DNA of 7,930 nt from an uncultured Burkholderiales bacterium (GTDB lineage Bacteria; Pseudomonadota; Gammaproteobacteria; Burkholderiales; Burkholderiaceae_C). A program made the position numbers and the translations under genes. Shown here piece after piece: positions 1 to 6,218 of this stretch. Location of the stretch: the NCBI GenBank assembly GCA_903871865.1, contig CAIQIL010000556.1, forward strand, positions 1 to 7,930. The letters are read 5' to 3'. The notes beneath the pieces are model-generated. The model was not told where the DNA came from, ran no database searches, and was given only the letters and a program-made list of their open reading frames with translations. How positions within the stretch are numbered: the stretch's first letter is position 1; each line of letters starts with the position of its first letter.

Positions 1-196
1 GCTCGGGGTTGTCGGGGCCGTGGAGGTCCCCGCAGTCGCGCACATCGATGCCGGAATCGGCGATGGCCTGGACGATGCCCGCCACGCGCAAGGCGCTCGG
101 CCCCATGCGTGCGCCGATGCGGCCGGCACCGACGTCGGTGGGGGCGCCGATGAGGCTGACGGCGAGGGGGGGGCTCATGGGGCTTTGGGGGCTCAT
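1..196 (-). CDS. rocF: Arginase, N-terminal part (cut by left window edge)
   Basis: Arginase hydrolyses L-arginine to L-ornithine and urea in the cytoplasm, using a dinuclear manganese centre. Only the first 65 residues are in the window. They show the typical arginase opening: LIGAPTDVGAG at residues 15-25, then RIGARMGPSALRVAG at 26-40, and DVRDCGDLHGP at 51-61. The metal-binding His/Asp motifs lie beyond the edge and cannot be checked. The chosen ATG at 196 overlaps the TGA stop of the upstream ocd gene as ATGA, which suggests translational coupling. A second in-frame ATG at 178 would give a protein six residues shorter and closer to the usual arginase start; neither has a strong ribosome binding site. 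The partner gene ocd uses the ornithine made here. Agmatinase and other ureohydrolases are related, but GAPTDVGAG and the ocd neighbour favour arginase. Confidence 0.88.
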   Translation of the reverse strand, partial: MSPQSPMSPPLAVSLIGAPTDVGAGRIGARMGPSALRVAGIVQAIADSGIDVRDCGDLHGPDNPE

Positions 197-1248
197 GCGG
201 CTTGCACTCGGGCGATGGCGGGCACGCGCAAGAGCGCGAACAGGTCCTTCGGGTCGTCCAGCTCGGGCATCAGCGCCAGCGTGCGCAGCAGGCCCAGCTG
301 CTGGGCGCAGTCTCGCATGAAGCGCAGGGCGGAGAAGTCCTCCAGCGCAAAGCCGACGGAGTCGAACACGGTGACCTGGTCGCAATGGCTGCGGCCAGGG
401 GCCTGGCCCGTCAGCACCTGCCACAGCTCGGTCACGGGGAAGTCGGGCGGCATCTGCTGGACCTCGCCCTCGACGCGGGTTTGCGGCGCGTACTCGACGA
501 ACACATCGGCCGCCAGCAACACCTCGGGCGCCAGTTCCGTCTTGCCAGGGCAATCGCCGCCCACGGCATTGAGGTGCATGCCTGGGCGCAACATGTCGGC
601 CGTCACGATGGTGGCGTTGGCCTTGTCGGCCGTGATCGTGGTGACGATGTCGGCGCCCCGCAGGGCGTCTGCCGCGCTGTGGCAGGCCTGCACGCTCAAG
701 CCCGTGTTGGCCAGGTTGCGCACCAGTTTGGCCGTGGCCAGTGCGTCCACATCGAACAGGCGCAGGGTGTGCACGCCCAGCAGGTGGTGGAAGGCCAGGG
801 CCTGGAACTCGCTTTGCGCGCCATTGCCGATCAGCGCCATCACGCGGCTGTCGGGGCGGGCGAGGGCACGCGCGGCCACGGCCGACACCGCAGCGGTGCG
901 CAAGGCCGTGGTCAGGGTCAGTTCGCTGAGCAGCTCGGGCACGCCCGTGGCCACATCGGCCAGCACGCCAAAGGCCATCACGGTGGGCAGGCCCAGGCGG
1001 TGGTTGCCGGGGTGGCCGTTGACGTATTTGAAGCTGTAGGCCTGGCCGTCGGAAATCGGCATCAGCTCGATGACGCCGCCGGCCGAGTGGTGGGCCACGC
1101 GGGCCGATTTGTCGAAGGCTGGCCAGCGGCGGAAATCGGCCTCGATGGCATCGGCCATGCCGCGCAGGCAATGCGCCAGCCCCAGCCGCTGGACGATGTG
1201 GGCGGCGTCGGCCGCGCCGAGGTAGTGCGTGACGATGGCGTGTCCCAT
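193..1248 (-). CDS. ocd: Ornithine cyclodeaminase
   Basis: This enzyme converts L-ornithine to L-proline and ammonia with tightly bound NAD+, completing an arginase-to-proline catabolic route in the cytoplasm. The 351-residue product matches the family length of about 350. Visible motifs are SFKYVNGHPGN around residues 72-82, with the substrate-binding lysine K74; the Rossmann signature IGNGAQSEFQ at 140-149; and NAVGGDCPGKTEL at 227-239, with D232 at the position of the catalytic aspartate known from the Pseudomonas putida enzyme. GGDCPGKTEL separates genuine ornithine cyclodeaminases from mu-crystallin or alanine dehydrogenase relatives, by family knowledge. The ATG at 1248 is chosen because AGGAG lies 7 nt upstream; the frame stays open to 1353, but the extra 35 residues would reach into the divergent promoter region and match no family feature. 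The stop overlaps the arginase start, so the two genes form an operon. Confidence 0.95.
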   Translation of the reverse strand: MGHAIVTHYLGAADAAHIVQRLGLAHCLRGMADAIEADFRRWPAFDKSARVAHHSAGGVIELMPISDGQAYSFKYVNGHPGNHRLGLPTVMAFGVLADVATGVPELLSELTLTTALRTAAVSAVAARALARPDSRVMALIGNGAQSEFQALAFHHLLGVHTLRLFDVDALATAKLVRNLANTGLSVQACHSAADALRGADIVTTITADKANATIVTADMLRPGMHLNAVGGDCPGKTELAPEVLLAADVFVEYAPQTRVEGEVQQMPPDFPVTELWQVLTGQAPGRSHCDQVTVFDSVGFALEDFSALRFMRDCAQQLGLLRTLALMPELDDPKDLFALLRVPAIARVQAA

Positions 1249-1370
1249 GGCCGTGCTCCTGCAGATGAGCACCAGTGTGGCCGGCCCGCACGTCAATGAC
1301 AATCGCCAGGAATGTGCGTTTTGGGTGGCTCTCTTGCCAAAATGGCAGGCCACAGTGTCAAATCGCCAAC
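1249..1370. promoter_or_regulatory. Divergent regulatory region between ocd and the Lrp-type regulator
   Basis: This 122-bp region must hold both divergent promoters and probably the regulator's own sites. Seen directly: a perfect 13-bp palindrome TGCCA-AAA-TGGCA at 1335-1347; a 9-bp palindrome GTCA-A-TGAC at 1292-1300; and the 8-mer AATCGCCA at 1301-1308 and again at 1361-1368, exactly 60 bp apart. On the minus strand TTGACA (1356-1361) is a perfect -35 hexamer pointing toward ocd, but I see no convincing -10 at 16-18 bp, where the 13-bp palindrome lies. Lrp/AsnC proteins usually regulate an adjacent divergent gene and bind several phased sites, so an operator role is plausible but inferred. 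Confidence 0.5.
1256..1260 (-). promoter_or_regulatory. Ribosome binding site of ocd
   Basis: AGGAG on the minus strand, 7 nt before the ATG at 1248. It decides the start of ocd against the longer open frame that begins at 1353. Confidence 0.8.
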
Positions 1371-1796
1371 ATGGATGGCACCGACCAGCAACTGCTCGCC
1401 CTGTTGAGGCAAGACGCCCGCATGACCGTGGCCACCTTGGCGCACAAGCTCGGGGTGTCGCGCGGCACGGTCACCAACCGCATCCGCAAGCTGGAGGATG
1501 CCGGCGTGATCGTGGGCTACACCGTGCGTTTGCGGCCCCATGCCAGCCCGGACGAGATCACCGCCTGGATGAGCATCGCCGTCGTAGGCAACGCGGCCCG
1601 TGCGGTGATTGCCAGCCTGCTGGGCGAACCGGGTGTCGCCCGCCTGAGCGACACCAACGGCCGCTGGGACCTGCTGGCCGAGCTGCGGGCCGAGAACCTG
1701 GTCGGTCTGTCCAAGGTGATGGAACGTGTGCGCCTCATCCGCGGCATCAGCCACACCGAGACCAGCATCCACCTCGAAACCTACCGGCTGCCTTGA
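1371..1796 (+). CDS. Lrp/AsnC family transcriptional regulator
   Basis: A 141-residue DNA-binding regulator of the feast/famine (Lrp/AsnC) family, at the usual length of 140-160. The N-terminus MDGTDQQLLALLRQDAR is the standard family opening. A helix-turn-helix follows at about residues 17-41 (MTVATLAHKLGVSRGTVTNR). A C-terminal RAM ligand-binding and oligomerisation domain spans about 65-137, including TNGRWDLLAEL at 95-105. The ATG at 1371 is preferred over in-frame ATGs at 1275 and 1296 because the family normally begins just before the D..LL motif; no clear ribosome binding site is visible. The gene is divergent from ocd and arginase with a 122-bp gap, so the likely role is arginine- or ornithine-responsive control of that operon; the effector is inferred from context. 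It is convergent with the DUF4148 gene; the 32-bp gap holds a small hairpin (GGCCC-ACC-GGGCC, 1804-1816) without a T-run. Confidence 0.92.
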   Translation: MDGTDQQLLALLRQDARMTVATLAHKLGVSRGTVTNRIRKLEDAGVIVGYTVRLRPHASPDEITAWMSIAVVGNAARAVIASLLGEPGVARLSDTNGRWDLLAELRAENLVGLSKVMERVRLIRGISHTETSIHLETYRLP

Positions 1797-1828
1797 GGCA
1801 GCAGGCCCACCGGGCCCGCCAAGCGCGT

Positions 1829-2170
1829 TCAGCGGCCAGCGTGCTGCGTGGCTTGCTCATCCTTGACGCGGGCCACTTCCTGGGCGAAAGCCGGGCCGTT
1901 GCGCAGGCGCTGGTACTCGGCAAAGGCGGCTTGGTACTCGCGCGTTTCCATGCCGTATTGCTGGGCCTCGACGTAGCGGTCCACGCCGGCACGCTGCCAC
2001 AGGTGCAGGTCGGCGATGACTTCCGCGCGGCTGAGCTGCGAGGCGGTCGGCTTGGGCAGGTCGAATCCCTCGGCATGGGCCTGGGGCAGTGCGGCAGCCA
2101 GCAGCAAGGAAGCGGTCAGGGCCAGGGTGGCGCTGAGGGACTTGGCTTGGGCGGTGCGGTTCGAGTTCAT
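1829..2170 (-). CDS. DUF4148 family exported protein
   Basis: A 113-residue protein with a clear Sec signal peptide: basic start, hydrophobic core at about residues 13-28, and a probable cleavage after AHA at 33. The mature part contains the DUF4148 pattern LSRAEVIADLHLWQRAGVD (47-65), then EYQAAFAEYQRLRNGP (78-93). This family is abundant in Burkholderiales, often as many paralogues, and its function is unknown; the product is presumably periplasmic. No cysteine remains after the signal peptide, so it is not a lipoprotein. The ATG at 2170 is supported by AAGGA (2178-2182) 7 nt upstream. It faces the Lrp-type gene tail to tail and appears monocistronic. I see no convincing -35/-10 pair upstream on the minus strand. 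Confidence 0.9.
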   Translation of the reverse strand: MNSNRTAQAKSLSATLALTASLLLAAALPQAHAEGFDLPKPTASQLSRAEVIADLHLWQRAGVDRYVEAQQYGMETREYQAAFAEYQRLRNGPAFAQEVARVKDEQATQHAGR

Positions 2171-2241
2171 GGTGCGATCCTTTCGTGGAGTCTGGGAACG
2201 AGGGCCGGGTTTGCCCTTGGTTCACAGTGTGAGGATCGCGC

Positions 2242-2247
2242 TACAAT
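2242..2247 (+). promoter_or_regulatory. Candidate plus-strand -10 box (TACAAT)
   Basis: TACAAT matches five of six consensus -10 positions and stands out in GC-rich DNA. Possible -35 elements are TTGGTT at 2217-2222 (19-bp spacer, long) and TTCACA at 2221-2226 (15-bp spacer, short); neither spacing is ideal. It points into a stretch with no protein gene that ends at the intrinsic terminator at 2630-2661. An inverted repeat, CATGCAC (2248-2254) and GTGCATG (2273-2279), starts right after it. Confidence 0.35.
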
Positions 2248-2253
2248 CATGCA

Positions 2254-2661
2254 CATTGATTGAAATGATGCGGTGCATGCGCATTGTCGATGGTCATGGC
2301 GGCATCACCCCCCAAAGCGGTCGCAATTCACGCAAGAGGCCGGAATGTGCGTGCGCGTGTGCAAGCGAGACAGGAAAACGCCCCCGGCAGCGCTTGCGCT
2401 GGCTAGGATGCCAACAGGTTGTTCGCCTTGTGCGCCAACCCAGTCCACGCAGCACTTGCACGCGAGTGCGCCATGCGCCCATCACCCCATGCCATCTGGA
2501 CATGGGGTCAGGCCTCTCAGGCAGTGGATCCAACGCGGGTCCCTGTCGCCTGGCTCCGGCCAGGTCAGGTTGAACTGAGATGGGTGTTTGCCGCGCGGGC
2601 TCGGCCCGATCCGTTGGGCGATTTCCCCAGGCTCCGGTCTCACGGCCGGGGCCTTTCTTTT
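2254..2661 (+). ncRNA. Candidate structured small-RNA transcript (unidentified)
   Basis: From 2171 to 2818 there is no convincing protein gene: open frames here have unnatural composition and no family match I recognise. The plus strand instead shows a chain of stable hairpins before a clear intrinsic terminator. They are ACCCCATG with CATGGGGT (2484-2491 / 2501-2508), CCTG-CCTGGC with GCCAGG-CAGG (2542-2569, TCCG loop), CGGGC-TCG-GCCCG (2596-2608, part of which competes with the next pairing), and a 9-bp pairing of 2522-2530 with 2608-2616 enclosing the second hairpin. The terminator needs an upstream transcript, and no plus-strand protein gene lies between 1796 and it. The 5' end is uncertain: 2254 assumes the TACAAT box, and a shorter RNA starting nearer 2480 is equally possible. 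I see no tmRNA, RNase P RNA, SRP RNA or convincing 6S signature. Confidence 0.3.
2630..2661 (+). terminator. Intrinsic terminator, plus strand
   Basis: GGCTCCGG (2630-2637) pairs with CCGGGGCC (2646-2653) in an 8-bp stem with one G-U pair and an 8-nt loop, followed directly by TTTCTTTT (2654-2661). On the minus strand no T-run follows, so it works in one direction only. It lies 157 bp before cho and ends some transcript from the left. Confidence 0.8.
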
Positions 2662-2818
2662 GCGTGCAGCGCCGTGGTGGCCGTGTGGCCCGTGCTTGAC
2701 GCTGGATTGACGCGGTTGGGGTGCTGCCCCCGCGCAGCGCGGCCTGCCCGCACTGCGCGCGTCCTCGTAAACTGGTGGCGTCCCTTGTTCACCAGGCACC
2801 CTCGCTGCCATTGCCACC

Positions 2819-3655
2819 GTGGGTCACCCCGTTCCTCACACCTACCCCGAGCACCTGAGGCCTTGCCTGGCCGACCTGCCCGCAGCGCCGGGCGTGTACA
2901 CCTTCCATGGCGCGTCCGGCGGCTTGCCCTTGTACATCGGCAAGAGCGTGAACATCCGTGCCCGCGTGATGAGCCATTTCAATGCACCCGACGAGGCCGC
3001 GATGCTGCGCCAGACGGTGCGCGTCAGCTGCGAGCGCACGGCCGGCGAGATCGGGGCTTTGCTGCTGGAGTCGGCCCGGATCAAGGCCGAGCACCCCCTG
3101 TTCAACCAGCGCCTGCGGCGGTCGAGGCAGCTGTGGTCGCTGCGCTTTGCCGCCGAGCGCCCGGACATCGTGCCCGCGCGGGAGGCCGATGTCAGCGTCG
3201 CCGCCGAGGCAGGCCCGCTCTACGGCCTGTTTGGCAGCCCCCGCGCGGCCCAGGAACATCTGCGCCAGCTGGCCGATGCGCATGGCCTGTGCGGCGGCCT
3301 GCTGGGCCTGGAGCGCTTGAGCCCAGGGAGACCCTGCTTTCGGCACCAGATCAGGCGCTGTCTGGGCGCCTGCTGTGGCGCAGAGCCTGCGCAAGCCCAC
3401 CACGCGCGCCTCTTGGACGCTCTGGCGGCGCACCGTGTGGCCATCTGGCCGCACCAGGGCGCCGTGGCGGTGCTGGAGCGCGACGGCGAACGGCAAGACA
3501 TCCACGTCGTGCGCAACTGGTGTCACCTGGGCACCGTGGGCACGCTGGCGGCGGCACGCCAGTTGAAGCACGTGAGCGCCACTTTCGATGCCGACAGTTA
3601 CCACATCCTCAGCAAAGCCTTGCTCACGGGGGCGGCGGAGACCCTGGCACTGTGA
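2819..3655 (+). CDS. cho: Excinuclease Cho (UvrC-like GIY-YIG endonuclease)
   Basis: Cho makes the 3' incision in nucleotide excision repair after UvrA/UvrB load onto bulky lesions, at a site further from the damage than the UvrC cut. The 278-residue product is close to the E. coli protein (about 295) and lacks UvrC's C-terminal EndoV and HhH domains, as Cho does. The GIY-YIG domain spans about residues 20-100: PGVYTFHG (24-31), LYIGKSVNIRARV (38-50), and GALLLESARIK (79-89), with E84 as the expected metal ligand and Y27, K42 and R47 at active-site positions, followed by PLFN (93-96). A cysteine group C159, C173, C181, C185 follows in the UvrC-like central part. The GTG at 2819 is the only ordinary start between the in-frame stop at 2768 and the conserved YPEHLRP; no ribosome binding site is visible, so the start is uncertain by a few residues. 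The gene stands alone. Confidence 0.93.
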   Translation: MGHPVPHTYPEHLRPCLADLPAAPGVYTFHGASGGLPLYIGKSVNIRARVMSHFNAPDEAAMLRQTVRVSCERTAGEIGALLLESARIKAEHPLFNQRLRRSRQLWSLRFAAERPDIVPAREADVSVAAEAGPLYGLFGSPRAAQEHLRQLADAHGLCGGLLGLERLSPGRPCFRHQIRRCLGACCGAEPAQAHHARLLDALAAHRVAIWPHQGAVAVLERDGERQDIHVVRNWCHLGTVGTLAAARQLKHVSATFDADSYHILSKALLTGAAETLAL

Positions 3656-3670
3656 TCACCGTGGAGGCCA

Positions 3671-3700
3671 CAAAGCAAAAAGCCACCCGAAGGTGGCTTT
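3671..3700 (-). terminator. Intrinsic terminator of tRNA-Asn, UUCG tetraloop
   Basis: Read on the minus strand, AAAGCCACC-TTCG-GGTGGCTTT forms a 9-bp stem (3679-3687 with 3692-3700) capped by a very stable UUCG loop and followed by TTTTTGCTTTG. It lies 10-40 nt past the tRNA 3' end. On the plus strand the same stem ends in TTT and may also stop cho transcription, which ends at 3655, though less efficiently. Confidence 0.85.
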
Positions 3701-3709
3701 CGCTGAATT

Positions 3710-3785
3710 TGGCTCCTCGACCTGGGCTCGAACCAGGGACCTACGGATTAACAGTCCGGCGCTCTACCGACTGAGCTATCGAGGA
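3710..3785 (-). tRNA. tRNA-Asn (anticodon GTT)
   Basis: A complete 76-nt tRNA with encoded CCA. On the minus strand the acceptor TCCTCGA (3785-3779) pairs with TCGAGGA, followed by discriminator G and CCA at 3710. The D arm has AGCTCAGTCGGTAGAGC, the anticodon loop is CTGTTAA with anticodon GTT, and the T arm has GGTTCGAGCCC. The gene has its own promoter (3847-3876) and terminator (3671-3700). The 3' end is intact, and no integrase or duplicated tRNA end lies in the window. Confidence 0.97.
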
Positions 3786-3846
3786 ATATGTCGGTTTGAT
3801 TGTTGCTGAATTCGCTGTTGCGTCGTCGTCATCAACCAAGACCTCA

Positions 3847-3876
3847 ACTATAGCATTCTTTTTCGTGACGGATCAA
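3847..3876 (-). promoter_or_regulatory. Sigma-70 promoter of tRNA-Asn
   Basis: On the minus strand TTGATC (3871-3876) and TATAGT (3847-3852) are separated by 18 bp, with TGC just before the -10. Transcription would start near 3840, leaving a leader of about 55 nt before the mature tRNA 5' end at 3785. The AT-rich spacer is unusual for this GC-rich window and supports a strong promoter. Confidence 0.7.
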
Positions 3877-3976
3877 GTCAGCGGCCATTTTGTGCGCCGT
3901 GCAACAGCTTGTAGGGCCGCTGCAACAGGGGCGGTGTCAACAGGGATTCACATTGCCAGCCCACGCGCCTGCGTGC

Positions 3977-6199
3977 TCAGAAATCCAGCTGCGCAGACAC
4001 GGTCACGGTGCGTGCCATCAGCGGGAACAGGTAGGTGTGGCCGCTGAGGGTCGATGCTTCGCGCCAGGCTTGCACATCGAACAGGTTGCTCACGCCCAGG
4101 CGCCAGGTCACGGCCTGGCCGGCCGCCATGCTCTGGGTGTGGCGCACGCTCAGGTCGGTGCGCGTCCAAGAGGGCAGGCGCACGGTGTTGGCGGCGTCCA
4201 CCCAGCGGCGGCCTTCGTGGACGAGGTCAAGCTGGGCCACCACGGCCACGGGTGCCGTGAAGGCGTAGCTACCCGAGGCCTTGAGCACGCTGTCGGGCAC
4301 GTTGATGGGGCTCTGGCCGTTCACGCCGGCTTGCGTGCTGCCGCGCCGCGTGGCGTCGAGCACCATCGCGCTGCCGAACAGGCCCCAGGCGCCTTGGCGG
4401 CCTTGCCAGCTGGCCTCGATGCCCTGGTGGCGGGCGCTGCCGTCGATCACGTAGTCGCCGTTGACGTCGGTGTCCTGCGGGCGGGTGATGCGGAAGGCGT
4501 TCACGCCCCACTGCAGGTTCCAGCCGGACCAGGCGCCTTGGCCCTTGACGCCGATGTCCGTCTGGCGGCTCTTGATGGTTGGCAGGGGCGCACCTGCATT
4601 GGCATACGCCGGGTAGTGGAAGAAGGGCACCGACATCAGCTCGACCCCTTCGCCCCAGCTGATGTAGGCCTGGGTCTGTGGCGCGATGGTGTGACCCAGC
4701 GCCACCCAGGGCGTGGTCACGTTGTCGTTCAGGCTGGCGCCGGTGCTGCCGTCGGTGGGCGTCAGGCCGCGGTGCAGGCGGGTGTGGCGCAGGCCAACCC
4801 AGGCACGGGTGGCTTCGGTCAGCGTCAGGCTGTCGCGGGCGCTGAATTCGGTCGTTTGTTCGCGGCGGGTGGCGGCGGGTGAGATCAAGTCTGGTGCCGG
4901 GTCCACGGGTGCGAAGTTGCCGCTGATGTTGCCGGTGCCTGCGTAGTTGAAGGCGGAATTGCCCACGCGGGTGGCATGCAGGTTGCGCAGCACGCTGAAG
5001 CTCAGGCCATGGCGCACACCGGCCGTGTCCACCTGCCCATCGACCTGGGCCAGCAGCGAGCGGGTGGTGCGGCGCTCGTTGCTGGAGCGGTAATCGTCAA
5101 GGTCGAAGCTGCCATCGTTGCAGAAGCGTGTGTAGTCGCCACTGGCGCTGCAGCCGTAGGGGAACGCCGCACGGTCATCGGTCTTGAGGCGCTGCTCGCC
5201 ATAGGTCATGGTGCTGCGCCATCCGGCTGCCAGGGCCTGGGTCCAGCGCAGGGTGGCGGTGTCGCCACGGAAGACCACGGGCTGCGTCCAGGGCTGGCGG
5301 TTGAGGTTGATGCCGGGGTCGATGTCTTTGGCGGACGGCAGGCGGTCGCCCAGCAGGCTGAAGCCCGGCGCGCTGGGCTGGCTGTGCGTGCTGTGCTCGA
5401 ACTCGGCTTCCAGCTTGGTGTCTGGGGACACGACCCAATCGCCCGCCACGGCCAGCAACTGGCGGCGGCCACGGGTCTGGTCGATGTGGGTGGCCAGGCG
5501 CTCTGCCGCTGCATTGATGCGCAGGCCAAACGCTTGGGGCGACTGCGCTGGGCCAAAGCGCTCGCTCAGGTCGATCGCACCGAGGATGGCGCCGGAGTCC
5601 TGCACGCTGAACAGCGCGCTGCGCACACGGCCTTCCGGGCGCTTGACCAGCAGGTTCACCAGGCCGCCGGGCGAGCTCACGCCCGCTTGCATGCCGCTGG
5701 TGCCCTTGAACAGCTCGACGGCGGATTTGTTGTCCAGCGCGATGCGGGTTTCGGCGTTGATGGGCAGGCCTTCGCGGCGCCAGTTGTAGGCGTTGCTCAG
5801 TGTGAAGCCGCGGATGCTCAGGGCGTCCCAGTAGCCGACCGCGTTGTACGAATCGGTGGTGCTGGCGTCGAGCTTGGTGAGGTCGGCCAGGCGCGTGACC
5901 TGGGCGTTCTGCAAGGCCTCGCGGCTGAAGCTGCTGGCCTGCACGGGCGCTTGCCAGGCGGGCGTGTCACCCAGGCCGCTGATGCTGGCGCGGCCTTGGC
6001 GCTCGGCCGGCGCGGTGACGGTGATGGCGGGCAGGCTGGTGCTGGTGTCCTTCGGCGCTTCTTGCGCCTGGGCCGACGTGGCTGTCAGAGCGGCACAAGC
6101 GGCAGCGGCACAGGCCAGCGCGGTGGGAACGGCGGGGGCCATGTGACGAAGGTGGGCGAGGGCCTGGCGGGACAGGTCGCGGGGCAAAGAACGGCGCAT
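3977..6199 (-). CDS. TonB-dependent outer-membrane receptor under a TPP riboswitch (candidate thiamine or thiamine-precursor importer)
   Basis: A 740-residue outer-membrane beta-barrel receptor that would import a scarce substrate using TonB/ExbBD energy. Signal peptide about 1-46 (AQAQ before E47); TonB-box-like segment AITVTA at 58-63; plug about 85-190 with LSIRGF (127-132) and VELFKGTSGMQAGVSSPGGL (161-180); barrel from about 195 to the terminal phenylalanine of VSAQLDF. Length and plug motifs match the siderophore-receptor group (FhuA/FpvA-like), so similarity alone suggests a ferric siderophore. The leader argues otherwise: a TPP riboswitch lies 121 nt upstream and I see no Fur box. Cys350 and Cys360, the only cysteines I see in the mature part, could form a loop disulphide as in FhuA. 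The ATG at 6199 is chosen for the GGAG 7 nt upstream; the frame stays open from a GTG at 6226 without such a site. The gene appears monocistronic, with no clear terminator after it. Confidence 0.93.
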   Translation of the reverse strand: MRRSLPRDLSRQALAHLRHMAPAVPTALACAAAACAALTATSAQAQEAPKDTSTSLPAITVTAPAERQGRASISGLGDTPAWQAPVQASSFSREALQNAQVTRLADLTKLDASTTDSYNAVGYWDALSIRGFTLSNAYNWRREGLPINAETRIALDNKSAVELFKGTSGMQAGVSSPGGLVNLLVKRPEGRVRSALFSVQDSGAILGAIDLSERFGPAQSPQAFGLRINAAAERLATHIDQTRGRRQLLAVAGDWVVSPDTKLEAEFEHSTHSQPSAPGFSLLGDRLPSAKDIDPGINLNRQPWTQPVVFRGDTATLRWTQALAAGWRSTMTYGEQRLKTDDRAAFPYGCSASGDYTRFCNDGSFDLDDYRSSNERRTTRSLLAQVDGQVDTAGVRHGLSFSVLRNLHATRVGNSAFNYAGTGNISGNFAPVDPAPDLISPAATRREQTTEFSARDSLTLTEATRAWVGLRHTRLHRGLTPTDGSTGASLNDNVTTPWVALGHTIAPQTQAYISWGEGVELMSVPFFHYPAYANAGAPLPTIKSRQTDIGVKGQGAWSGWNLQWGVNAFRITRPQDTDVNGDYVIDGSARHQGIEASWQGRQGAWGLFGSAMVLDATRRGSTQAGVNGQSPINVPDSVLKASGSYAFTAPVAVVAQLDLVHEGRRWVDAANTVRLPSWTRTDLSVRHTQSMAAGQAVTWRLGVSNLFDVQAWREASTLSGHTYLFPLMARTVTVSAQLDF

Positions 6200-6206
6200 G
6201 CAAAAA

Positions 6207-6210
6207 CTCC
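6207..6210 (-). promoter_or_regulatory. Ribosome binding site of the TonB-dependent receptor
   Basis: GGAG on the minus strand, 7 nt before the ATG at 6199, inside TGGAGTTTTT. It fixes the start and is the likely target of riboswitch control, because the ACTCC at 6237-6241 is complementary to it. Confidence 0.75.
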
Positions 6211-6218
6211 ATCGCAGT

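Noticed and set aside
202..1299. Long plus-strand open frames across 20-1299
   Set aside because: They are antisense to ocd, whose motifs are complete. Their translations are low-complexity, as expected from GC-rich DNA read on the wrong strand.
1356..1361. TTGACA as a complete ocd promoter
   Set aside because: The hexamer is perfect, but no acceptable -10 lies 16-18 bp downstream on the minus strand, so I list it only as a possible -35 inside the regulatory region.
2254..2661. tmRNA, RNase P RNA, SRP RNA or 6S RNA
   Set aside because: The TGGATTCGAC and T-arm of tmRNA, the GAGGAAAGTCC block of RNase P and the GGAAGGAAGCA region of SRP RNA are absent. Weak 6S-like similarity near 2570-2610 lacks a matching 3' half.
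2419..3774. A 451-residue plus-strand open frame
   Set aside because: It covers cho in another frame, runs through the terminator and into the tRNA region, and its arginine/proline-rich product resembles no family.
3710..3785. tRNA-Asn as the attachment site of an integrated element
   Set aside because: There is no integrase gene and no repeated tRNA 3' end in the window; both flanks are ordinary chromosomal genes.
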